From NCBI GenBank assembly GCA_041441455.1, contig JASDTB010000098.1, forward strand, positions 1 to 8,506: a stretch of DNA of 8,506 nt, given 5' to 3'. Positions 1-6,309 of the stretch are shown here, in pieces. Origin of the DNA: JAFIHK01 sp041441455 (GTDB lineage Bacteria > Bacteroidota > Bacteroidia > Bacteroidales > UBA932). Numbering within the stretch: the stretch's first letter is position 1; each line of letters starts with the position of its first letter. The notes under the pieces were generated by a model that was not told the origin of the DNA, did no database searches, and was given only the letters and a program-made list of their open reading frames with translations. The translations under genes were made by a program, and so were the position numbers.

Positions 1-87
1 GGTATAATATACCAGCTTATTTTAGCTATTAACTACGCATTTATCGGATGAACCTTTATTTAATAATAGTAATTTAAAATTAAAATT

Positions 88-294
88 ATGAAACAAGTTA
101 AAAAAATCAAATTTCACCACACCATCGAAGACATGAATAAAATTCAAGGTGGCTATGGCAATTGTTGGTGTACATGCAACTGTATGGAAGCTTCTATAAC
201 AGGGTTTTCGATAGGAATGATGACAGCTGTTTCAGTGGGAGAACTAGAGAACCCTAAGTGTTCTGGTATTATCGCTTCTCTTTTTAACATGTAA
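88..294 (+). CDS. Cys-rich RiPP precursor peptide with double-glycine leader
   Basis: This 68-residue peptide is the probable substrate of the cluster. Residues 1-22 form a basic, amphipathic leader ending in IQGG (G21-G22), the pattern recognised by C39-peptidase exporters; the stretch IEDMNKIQGG resembles leaders of the GG-Bacteroidales natural-product precursors (TIGR04149-like). The core (23-68) starts with YGNCWCTCNC, giving four cysteines at alternating positions (26, 28, 30, 32). It continues as a hydrophobic, Gly/Met/Ser/Thr-rich tail with a fifth cysteine at 58. The ATG at 88 follows an A/T-rich tract with no Shine-Dalgarno sequence, as usual in Bacteroidota. It lies 151 nt upstream of the radical SAM maturase on the same strand. 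The Cys-rich core could carry thioether crosslinks or S-glycosylation; both are inference. The leader pattern plus the adjacent maturase make the precursor assignment good, but the mature structure is unknown. Confidence 0.85.
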   Translation: MKQVKKIKFHHTIEDMNKIQGGYGNCWCTCNCMEASITGFSIGMMTAVSVGELENPKCSGIIASLFNM

Positions 295-302
295 TTTTAT
301 AG

Positions 303-425
303 CAGTACACATTTATAATTTGGTACAATAACCCATCAGCCTTATTTCATAAATTAATCAAATAATGTTTAGTTGATTATAAGATGAAGTGTTTTTTTGC
401 TCGTTAATAAAATAAATGTGTACTG
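303..425 (+). repeat. 14-bp inverted repeat pair flanking a 95-nt spacer, followed by T6
   Basis: CAGTACACATTTAT (303-316) is perfectly complementary to ATAAATGTGTACTG (412-425). The right arm runs directly into six T residues (426-431). Inside the spacer is a second, 7-bp hairpin: TAATCAA (355-361) with TTGATTA (373-379). As RNA this would be a long-range stem ending in a U-tract in the precursor-maturase intergenic space. That suits an attenuator-like terminator limiting maturase expression, or an mRNA-stabilising 3' end for the precursor transcript. A small palindromic mobile element (MITE) is the alternative, but no target duplication is obvious. The complementarity is seen directly; the role is inferred. 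Confidence 0.6.
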
Positions 426-445
426 TTTTTTAATTTTGATTTATT

Positions 446-2080
446 ATGTATTTAACACAACAAAAAACGGATATGCCTTACCCGTTAGTTCATCTCATCT
501 GGTTAGACTCTATTGGAGTAGGAGGAATTTATGATGGCAAAATGAATGTATTTGTAAGAACTTCTATTGAAGATTTTAAATCCTTAAAATCTATTAAGAC
601 CAATCCACTGCTTATAGACAAAGATCCCGTTCTGAAAGATGTCCTAGAGAAGTATCAAAAGTATGGGATTTTTAGTAGTTCTGAGAAAGAATCTAGAGTT
701 GAAAATTCCGATGAATTTATAAAAAACCTTATTTCTTACGCAACTAACAGAGCTAATCCACGTAAACTGACATTAGAATTAACTGAGGAATGTAATCTCA
801 GATGTAAGTATTGCAGGTACACTATTAATGAAAAACATAATTCAGGAAGGTTTCATAATAATTCTAAGATTAGTATAGAGATTGCAAAGAAAGCTATAAT
901 AGACTATTTGGTTTCGTATAGTAAAATAAAAGGACAATTAAACAGCGAAGAGGCTTTTGCCTTTGAGAAAAAAAATCCTCCAACAATAAGTTTCTATGGA
1001 GGAGAGGTAATGATTGAGAAGAAGGCTCTTAAGTACCTTATAGACTTCTCGACAAGAAAGGCGAGTGAATTATCTTTGAAACTGAGACATGTTGTTACAA
1101 CAAATGGGACATTATTGGACGAAGATATAATAGATTTTTTGGTGGATTGTGATGTGATGCTAGCAATAAGTTTTGATGGACCTCAATCTGAAAACGACAA
1201 GAATAGGGTTTACCGAAATGGGAAAGGATCATATGAAAAAATAACTAAATCTTTATCCATAATAAAAAAGAAGTATCCATCCTATGCTCTTAACAATGTA
1301 ACAATACAAGCAGTAGACTCTCCAAATTATGATAAAAATAAAGTGCTAAGCTACTTCCGGGAAGAGTCTACAAAAGGCCATTTTGCTGGAGTAAATACCT
1401 TTATTATGCTACCATATACTGATTTCGAAAATAAAAACAAACATGAAAATTTTAGTAAAGAGGGTTTTCAAAATTTGGCCGACCATATTTTTCTTGATAC
1501 GATTTCCTTCTTTGACACCATACCAACGGATATGTCTTCGGAATTAATAATTGATTCAATACAACAGCATCCTAGTTTCAAAGATATGATCAAGCTAGCA
1601 TTTGAGATGCAAACGAAAATAGGTGAGTATCCTAAATTATTAGGCACATATTTTAATACGTGTTATATTGGAAAAGTCAATCTTGTTGTAACCCCCAATG
1701 GTAATTATCACTTATGTGAACGTACAGATTATTCTATGCCAATTGGAAATGTGGAAAATGGTATAAATAATAATAAAATTGCTAAAATTTATCAGGATTA
1801 TTTTACAATTATGAATGGACATAAATGTAAAAACTGTTGGGCAGGGTTGTTTTGTCCAATATGTGTGGCTCAACTCATCGAAAATGGAAAAATTATTAAT
1901 CCAGAAGACTCCAGATGTCAGCAGATTAGAATCACATCTGAGTTGTATTTGAAGCTTTCACTAATGCTGTCACACAAGTATCAACATATTTATGAAGCAT
2001 TAAATAATTATTTTCATAAGGCTGATGACACAACATTAGATGAATTTCTTACTAACTTTTATAAGAAAAAAACCTCTTAA
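446..2080 (+). CDS. Radical SAM/SPASM peptide maturase
   Basis: A 544-residue radical SAM enzyme expected to modify the upstream Cys-rich peptide using S-adenosylmethionine and iron-sulfur clusters. The N-terminal ~105 residues are unassigned and may include the leader-binding region. The radical SAM motif is C116-x3-C120-x2-C123 (EECNLRCKYC), and YGGE at 184-187 fits the SAM-binding GGE motif. VTTNGTLL (217-224) and ISFDGP (241-246) are typical core-barrel strands. A C-terminal SPASM domain carries C406, C424 (after NGNYHL), C461-x2-C464-x5-C470-x2-C473 and C491, enough for two auxiliary clusters; the usual third spacing is x3. It resembles Bacteroidales GG-system maturases (TIGR04148-like; exact model not tested). 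The ATG at 446 follows an AT-rich leader. The reading frame ends just after an A7 run, and the frame beyond it stays coding-like for 28 codons. The exact reaction (thioether, C-C or other crosslink) cannot be read from sequence. Confidence 0.92.
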   Translation: MYLTQQKTDMPYPLVHLIWLDSIGVGGIYDGKMNVFVRTSIEDFKSLKSIKTNPLLIDKDPVLKDVLEKYQKYGIFSSSEKESRVENSDEFIKNLISYATNRANPRKLTLELTEECNLRCKYCRYTINEKHNSGRFHNNSKISIEIAKKAIIDYLVSYSKIKGQLNSEEAFAFEKKNPPTISFYGGEVMIEKKALKYLIDFSTRKASELSLKLRHVVTTNGTLLDEDIIDFLVDCDVMLAISFDGPQSENDKNRVYRNGKGSYEKITKSLSIIKKKYPSYALNNVTIQAVDSPNYDKNKVLSYFREESTKGHFAGVNTFIMLPYTDFENKNKHENFSKEGFQNLADHIFLDTISFFDTIPTDMSSELIIDSIQQHPSFKDMIKLAFEMQTKIGEYPKLLGTYFNTCYIGKVNLVVTPNGNYHLCERTDYSMPIGNVENGINNNKIAKIYQDYFTIMNGHKCKNCWAGLFCPICVAQLIENGKIINPEDSRCQQIRITSELYLKLSLMLSHKYQHIYEALNNYFHKADDTTLDEFLTNFYKKKTS

Positions 2081-2561
2081 TATACAAGATTATACTAAAA
2101 ACGATTCAATAATTAAGGATTGGTTATTTCAGAGTAATGAGTACTTCACCAAATTTTGACTTGATTTAGAGTGTATAACTAGAAATTATGTATGAAAACT
2201 GAAATGGCACTGAAGAACCCTTGGAACGGCAACTCTGGAAGACAGCCGATAACCAGAGAAAAAGCATTGATAATGTTGAATATAAGCATGTGATTTTGGG
2301 ATGTTTTTTTTAAAATGCATAATCAGATGCTTCTGAAAAATTGCTTCCCATACTGAAAACCAAATAACTTAGTGAGCCGATCCCGAAGACAAAGTCGAAT
2401 ATAAGACAGAGAATGTTGTTAAAGAGAATAAAAAAGTTATTGTTTACTGACATTCTTGTTTGCCATCTTTCCTTCGCTTAAAAATTGAAATAAAAGATAG
2501 GTTTATATTTTGTAAAGAGAGAAAATTATTAGCAATCGATAGAAACCTCAGCTTTTGAATT
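2081..2561 (+). other. Intergenic region between maturase and LanC-like gene
   Basis: About 480 nt without an intact gene. The first part (to 2159) continues as an open, coding-like frame offset from the maturase by one nucleotide and ending at TGA 2157-2159. The centre (2192-2420) is a decayed type I methyltransferase fragment, annotated separately. The last ~140 nt are AT-rich. They hold only an imperfect Bacteroides -7-like box, TATATTTTG (2504-2512), with no TTTG at the expected distance, so a promoter for the LanC-like gene is possible but not demonstrated. Confidence 0.6.
2192..2420 (+). pseudogene. hsdM: Decayed N-terminal fragment of type I restriction-modification methyltransferase HsdM
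   Basis: Stitched across frames, this stretch reads like the start of HsdM. ATG at 2192 gives MKTEMALK. After a one-base shift, 2221-2301 gives LERQLWKTADNQRKS and then VEYKHVILG, matching the family pattern (LExxLWxxADKLRxNxDxxEYKHVVLG). The frame breaks again around the T8 run at 2304-2311, where the expected IFLKYISD survives only as scattered residues. In a third register, 2376-2417 gives ADPEDKVEYKTENV, equivalent to the HsdM segment xDPEDxxEYxAENVFWVP. Everything downstream (catalytic SAM and NPPF/Y motifs, specificity and restriction subunits) is absent. The fragment is therefore non-functional, a relic of an RM operon that once occupied or bordered this locus. Identification rests on motif memory rather than a search, but three collinear matches make it fairly secure. 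Confidence 0.72.
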
Positions 2562-3590
2562 ATGTTAAGCAAAACTATAAATACTCTTAACCAACAACTT
2601 ATACATTCTCTGGATAATGATTCTCTACCTATGGGCTTAGCCGATGGGAAGATGGGGATATGTATATATCTATATATTATCGGACGGTTTGAAAATAATA
2701 ATGAATATTCATCTATAGCTGGAAAGCTCCTCGATGAAATTATATCTAACATCTCAACTCTCCCTATAGATGTTAAGGGAGGGTTGGCAGGTCTTGGTTT
2801 GGGGGTAACTTATCTAATAAAGAATAAATACATTAAAGGAAATATAAACAGTATTCTAGAAGAGACAGACAGTGAGGTATGTAAACATTTGTTTTACTCA
2901 AAATACATTAATAAAATCGAGGTTCTTTCATTAACACAAATACTGTACTACTTGTGCGTAAGATCAAAAGAACAGAAAAAAAACAGCAACAATGAATCTT
3001 TATATAGAGAGCTCATAATTAATATATTAAATAAGATAAATGACAAATTAGACCTTGACTTTTTTGAGGAAAGTTTAGTTTATACAATAAATTATACTGT
3101 GCCCCAACTGTTATATGTATTAGGAGAGATATACTACCTTGATTTTTATAATTTGCGTTTAATCAAAATATTAGAGGAATTAAGTTATAAAATATTTTCC
3201 ATTATTCCTCATCTAGACAGTAATAAGCTTTATTTGCTCTGGGGTATGGATTCTTTGCAAAGTAGGATTAAAGATAATAATTGGGAAAAGCAAATCAATT
3301 TAATTAAATCACATATTGACCTAGATAATATTTTAGAAAAGGAATTGAATAATAAAAACATTTTTTTCTGCGATGGATTGACTAGTATATTTTTTTTTAT
3401 AAACACATTGAAATCCTATTTTCCCTCTGAATATATAGTTATATATAATGAAAAAATTCTAAATAGAATTAAATCATCAACAATTTGGACTTTACTTCTT
3501 CAAAATCCCCAATTCTTTAATTCTCATACAGGATTAGAAAATGGCTTCTGTGGAACAGCCTTACTAATTAATTCAATAAGAGTTAAATAA
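2562..3590 (+). CDS. LanC-like (lanthionine cyclase fold) protein, degenerate zinc site
   Basis: A 342-residue protein with the Gly-rich repeats of the LanC alpha/alpha-barrel: GLADGKMGICIYLY (25-38), GGLAGLGLGVTYLIKN (73-88) and GLENGFCGTALLI (324-336). The second repeat plus the following IKGN-x4-ILEE segment closely follows LanC-like proteins of Bacteroidota peptide clusters. Classical LanC enzymes bind zinc through a Cys in a C-Y-G motif and a Cys-His in a C-H-G motif. Here the first region appears as LYLLWGMDS (223-231) without Cys, and the second as FFCDGLTS (268-275), Cys kept and His replaced by Asp. Cyclase activity is therefore uncertain, and a scaffold or altered chemistry is possible. 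It is shorter than typical LanC (about 400). ATG 2562 is the first start after an in-frame TAG at 2538. The glycosyltransferase gene follows after 7 nt, indicating co-transcription. Confidence 0.75.
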   Translation: MLSKTINTLNQQLIHSLDNDSLPMGLADGKMGICIYLYIIGRFENNNEYSSIAGKLLDEIISNISTLPIDVKGGLAGLGLGVTYLIKNKYIKGNINSILEETDSEVCKHLFYSKYINKIEVLSLTQILYYLCVRSKEQKKNSNNESLYRELIINILNKINDKLDLDFFEESLVYTINYTVPQLLYVLGEIYYLDFYNLRLIKILEELSYKIFSIIPHLDSNKLYLLWGMDSLQSRIKDNNWEKQINLIKSHIDLDNILEKELNNKNIFFCDGLTSIFFFINTLKSYFPSEYIVIYNEKILNRIKSSTIWTLLLQNPQFFNSHTGLENGFCGTALLINSIRVK

Positions 3591-3597
3591 AGACACT

Positions 3598-4371
3598 ATG
3601 AAAACAAATTTGGAAGATATTACATTTTTAATCTTAGTGAGGTTAGACTCAATAACACGCTTAGAAAACATCATAGTAGTAACCAACCAACTATGTAAAT
3701 ATTTCAATACTAATGTCTTGGTTAGATGTGCAGATCGTTATAATAATGGTTTTCTAAAAGGTCTTTTAAATAAAAAGATTAATTATGAATTTATAGAAGA
3801 CAAAGATCCAGTATTATACAAAACTATGCATTTTAACCAAATGGCACAAAAAGTAAATACTACTTATATTGCACTTTGGGATACAGATATTATTGTCGAT
3901 GTTAAAGCGGTGATGGATTGTATGGAAAATTTGAGAAAAGACACTGCGGACATTGCATATCCCTATAATGGTATTTGTTATGATATCCCTGATATTATTA
4001 AGACCATCTTCTTTAAAAAGAAAGATATACGTTTTTTATTTAAGCATAAAAATAAAATGGATAAATTGTATCCTCACTTGCTAGTTGGTGGAGCTGTTTT
4101 AATGAACAAATTAAAATATTGCAAAGCTGGTATGGAAAACGAACAGCACTATGGATGGGGAAATGATGATTTTGACCGCTACTATCGTTTTTTAGGTTTA
4201 GGATATAAAATTCACAAGGTAAATACTCCTTTATTTCACCTTTCACACTCAAGAAATAATAATAGCCATTTCAGGTCTGTTATCGCCAATAAAATTTCCT
4301 TTGCTGCTATGAAAAAAATAGAAAACTCATCAGCACAAGAGCTCCAAAACAATTGTAATAACAACGTATAA
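3598..4371 (+). CDS. GT-A-type glycosyltransferase, probable RiPP tailoring enzyme
   Basis: A 257-residue cytosolic protein with no membrane segment or signal peptide. The N-terminal half fits a GT-A nucleotide-sugar domain: strand ITFLILVRLDS (8-18), then IALWDTDIIV (91-100) with the metal-binding DxD at 95-97. The C-terminal half has VGGAVLMNK (163-171), the acceptor-domain signature GWGNDDFDRYYR (186-197) and a closing HLSHSR (214-219). This is like family-2 / galactosyltransferase-C-terminal (Glyco_transf_7C-like) enzymes. It begins 7 nt after the LanC-like gene, so the two form one transcription unit. Placement in a precursor-maturase cluster suggests it glycosylates the modified peptide, possibly on Cys, Ser or Thr as in glycocins, but no direct link to SunS-type enzymes can be seen. 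A role in capsule or other surface glycan synthesis is the main alternative. The tail is Asn-rich. Confidence 0.8.
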   Translation: MKTNLEDITFLILVRLDSITRLENIIVVTNQLCKYFNTNVLVRCADRYNNGFLKGLLNKKINYEFIEDKDPVLYKTMHFNQMAQKVNTTYIALWDTDIIVDVKAVMDCMENLRKDTADIAYPYNGICYDIPDIIKTIFFKKKDIRFLFKHKNKMDKLYPHLLVGGAVLMNKLKYCKAGMENEQHYGWGNDDFDRYYRFLGLGYKIHKVNTPLFHLSHSRNNNSHFRSVIANKISFAAMKKIENSSAQELQNNCNNNV

Positions 4372-4566
4372 CATCAAATTAATTTTTTATTCATGATCAA
4401 CTATCAAACCTGATAAGACTTACCCATAGTTATAAATAAAAAGTTGAATAGCTTTAATAATTAACTAACACTTTCTTGTTTTTGCAAAAATAGGAATATT
4501 TGCAAAAAGAAGCTCGCAAATTCTGTTTTAGTACTGAAGATGTGTAAAAAGAGTGTACTTATAAGA

Positions 4567-4591
4567 ATGCCCTCCTTTTTATTGAGGGCAT
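4567..4591. terminator. Hairpin between convergent genes, possible bidirectional terminator
   Basis: ATGCCCTC (4567-4574) pairs perfectly with GAGGGCAT (4584-4591) around a 9-nt loop. It is the most GC-rich structure of the whole intergenic stretch. It lies about 200 nt past the glycosyltransferase stop and about 110 nt past the minus-strand membrane-protein stop. Neither side has a strong T-run, so it is not a textbook intrinsic terminator. Confidence 0.45.
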
Positions 4592-4659
4592 CCGCACTTC
4601 TTGAGAACACTTTTATGATCAATTCTCCTGAGTATAACTTTTTTTATGAAACAGAATCT

Positions 4660-4690
4660 TTTTTATGAAGTTAATTAACCTTCATAAAAA
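4660..4690 (-). terminator. 11-bp hairpin just past the minus-strand gene
   Basis: TTTTTATGAAG (4660-4670) pairs with CTTCATAAAAA (4680-4690) around a 9-nt loop, TTAATTAAC. It begins 8 nt beyond the stop codon of the 171-residue minus-strand gene, so it is well placed as that operon's terminator or 3'-end stabiliser. The stem is AT-rich and its own A/T ends supply the tract, so efficiency is uncertain. Confidence 0.45.
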
Positions 4691-4698
4691 CAAGTAAC

Positions 4699-5214
4699 TC
4701 ATTCAATTTTTGAAATACTTAATACTTTTCCACTATGATTTGCAAAGTGAATATAAATGTCAGCACCTTCTTCCAAGGTGCTATAGATATCTATATTTAC
4801 TTCGTGTTTATAATTGTTAGCTACAATGAAATATCTTTTTATCATATTCATTTTTTGGCCCCATAGCTTTGGAAATAAATCTCCTAATACTGGAATATAT
4901 AACATTCCACTACCAGGTTCAGAACAAAATTCCTCTTTCTTTTCTTGTACAGTTCTTTTTAGTAGTTCCTTTGTATTCTCCTTTAAGTCCTGGTTTATTT
5001 TATGATTTATTCTATTGCAAACAAAATAAGCCAACAAAACTATTCCTAAGTCAATAAGGCCAACTAATAAGTAATTTGGCTCTCTCTTTATCAATAAAAA
5101 ATATGTCAAATTAAGAAGTGCACCTATAAGTAGAGTAATTATTAAAAACACATACCCAATGCGTTTTTCAAATTTTAATATTTTAATGTCTTGTTCGGTT
5201 AATTTACTAATCAT
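4699..5214 (-). CDS. Small membrane protein of unknown function
   Basis: I do not recognise this 171-residue protein. After a charged N-terminus (1-19) it has two hydrophobic helices, about 20-41 (YVFLIITLLIGALLNLTYFLL) and 48-66, separated by a short polar turn with KREPN. A Lys/Glu-rich helical stretch (70-96) with coiled-coil character follows, and then a soluble domain (about 100-171) rich in beta-type segments (KRYFIVANN, EVNIDIYSTL, GADIYIHFAN). The layout suggests an inner-membrane protein with a cytosolic domain. ATG 5214 lies 33 nt downstream of the beta-propeller lipoprotein stop, so it is probably the second gene of the same operon. A role linked to that lipoprotein is inferred from position only. 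Confidence 0.7.
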   Translation of the reverse strand: MISKLTEQDIKILKFEKRIGYVFLIITLLIGALLNLTYFLLIKREPNYLLVGLIDLGIVLLAYFVCNRINHKINQDLKENTKELLKRTVQEKKEEFCSEPGSGMLYIPVLGDLFPKLWGQKMNMIKRYFIVANNYKHEVNIDIYSTLEEGADIYIHFANHSGKVLSISKIE

Positions 5215-5247
5215 ATTATTGTCTTTTATAGTTTAAAAAATGCAATT

Positions 5248-6309
5248 TTACTTAGACAGTCCAGTTACCTTAAGTATCAATAGCTCTGGATTTGTATTTC
5301 CATTATTTACATAATCTATCAATATATTATTATACTGCCATTTAGGAGAAAAAATTTGTTCAGAGTCATTAGAAATAACCAATTTAAGTAAGTAATACTT
5401 TCCACTTTCTTTATCTATCATATAAAGATTTTTTTTCCAGCCTGGTGTTATAATTGTGGCATAAATAAAACTACTGTCTTCAGAGATATCGTATATCAGG
5501 GTAAGATCGTTTTTTTTATTCATGAAGTTTGCATAGTCCTCAGCATTGGGCCCGCCATTATTCTTGAAGTAATATCTTGGGTCTAGTTTGCCAGAAACGG
5601 GATCATATGTAAAGACAGTATCAGTGGAAATTTGGTGATAAACTATTTTATCAGCAAAATAGAACATGGGTTTGTAATGACCATACGACAAGCCTGAAGA
5701 ACCAGGAATAAACTTAAATTTTATATGGTTGCTAAATCTTGCTAATGTATCACCATTCAATGTTACTACTTGTAGTTTTGTGGGCTCGTTACCCATCATA
5801 ACATGAATACTCTCCAATAAGTTATTATTAGGAAGAAGAATGAATTTACTCATTGAAGCTGTCTTTTTGTGCTCTCCTATATAAGAACCGTTAAAATCAA
5901 ACTCAAGAATTTTTCCATACATTTCATTTATGTAGAGGCTTTTGTGTTGTTCGTTCACAAAAATACTAAAGGCATACTTATACTCTCCGGGACCATTGCC
6001 CTGCATCGATATCTCTCTAATGAATTTACCGTCTTTCGTAAATTGAAGAACTCTGGGAGTAGAAGATAAAATGAAAATATATTCATTAGTCATTGCAAGA
6101 TCCATAATATCAGCCACCAAGGATTTGGCCGTAGTCTCAAGCTTAATATGTTCAATTTGAGCATCCAAATCATTTACAGATATCTCTTGTGCGCTAGCTG
6201 TAATGTCGGCTATAAGATACTCCTTAAGTGAACTCTCTTTTTTGCATGAAAGTGCACTTAATAGAATAAATCCACTTATAGCTAAATATATCCATTTTGA
6301 TTCTTTCAT
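5248..6309 (-). CDS. 6-bladed beta-propeller lipoprotein (BF3870-like family)
   Basis: A 353-residue secreted lipoprotein. Residues 1-21 are a signal peptide (short charged start, hydrophobic core IYLAISGFILL), ending in LSALSC with the lipidated Cys at 22. KKESS follows. The mature part shows repeated propeller strands such as EYIFILSSTPRVLQFTKDG (76-94) and SLYINEMYGKILEFDFNG (124-141). GNGPGEY (104-110) is the hallmark of the large Bacteroidetes 6-bladed beta-propeller family, proteins abundant in Bacteroidales whose ligands are mostly unknown. Such genes often sit beside small secreted peptides or membrane proteins. Here the partner is the 171-residue membrane protein 33 nt downstream. 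A matching -33/-7 promoter lies just upstream. The gene is divergent from the IS side and convergent with the peptide cluster, so it may be functionally separate from the latter. Confidence 0.85.
   Translation of the reverse strand: MKESKWIYLAISGFILLSALSCKKESSLKEYLIADITASAQEISVNDLDAQIEHIKLETTAKSLVADIMDLAMTNEYIFILSSTPRVLQFTKDGKFIREISMQGNGPGEYKYAFSIFVNEQHKSLYINEMYGKILEFDFNGSYIGEHKKTASMSKFILLPNNNLLESIHVMMGNEPTKLQVVTLNGDTLARFSNHIKFKFIPGSSGLSYGHYKPMFYFADKIVYHQISTDTVFTYDPVSGKLDPRYYFKNNGGPNAEDYANFMNKKNDLTLIYDISEDSSFIYATIITPGWKKNLYMIDKESGKYYLLKLVISNDSEQIFSPKWQYNNILIDYVNNGNTNPELLILKVTGLSK

Larger units (their letters stand above)
4372..4698. other. AT-rich convergent intergenic region
   Basis: About 330 nt between the 3' ends of two convergent units. 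It contains two hairpins (annotated separately). TTTTTGCAAAAA, itself a perfect palindrome, lies near 4480-4496, with TTTGCAAAAA repeated about 15 nt on. CTTTTTTTATGAA and CTTTTTTATGAA are near-identical direct repeats upstream of the second hairpin. No coding sequence was recognised. Confidence 0.55.

Noticed and set aside
1..13. GGTATAATATACC palindrome containing a TATAAT-like hexamer at the left edge
   Set aside because: Bacteroidota promoters do not use the TATAAT consensus and upstream context is missing, so neither promoter nor terminator can be argued.
431..438. TAATTTTG, a perfect match to the Bacteroides -7 box TAnnTTTG, before the maturase
   Set aside because: It lies only 7 nt before the ATG, so the transcript would be leaderless, and no TTTG is found 19-21 nt upstream.
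2444..2752. 102-codon open frame on the minus strand overlapping the start of the LanC-like gene
   Set aside because: It is the shadow of the LanC-like gene, with no recognisable motif or start context.
5869..6069. Plus-strand open frames inside the lipoprotein and membrane-protein genes
   Set aside because: They are antisense shadows of clearly coding minus-strand genes with a signal peptide, propeller motifs and membrane helices.
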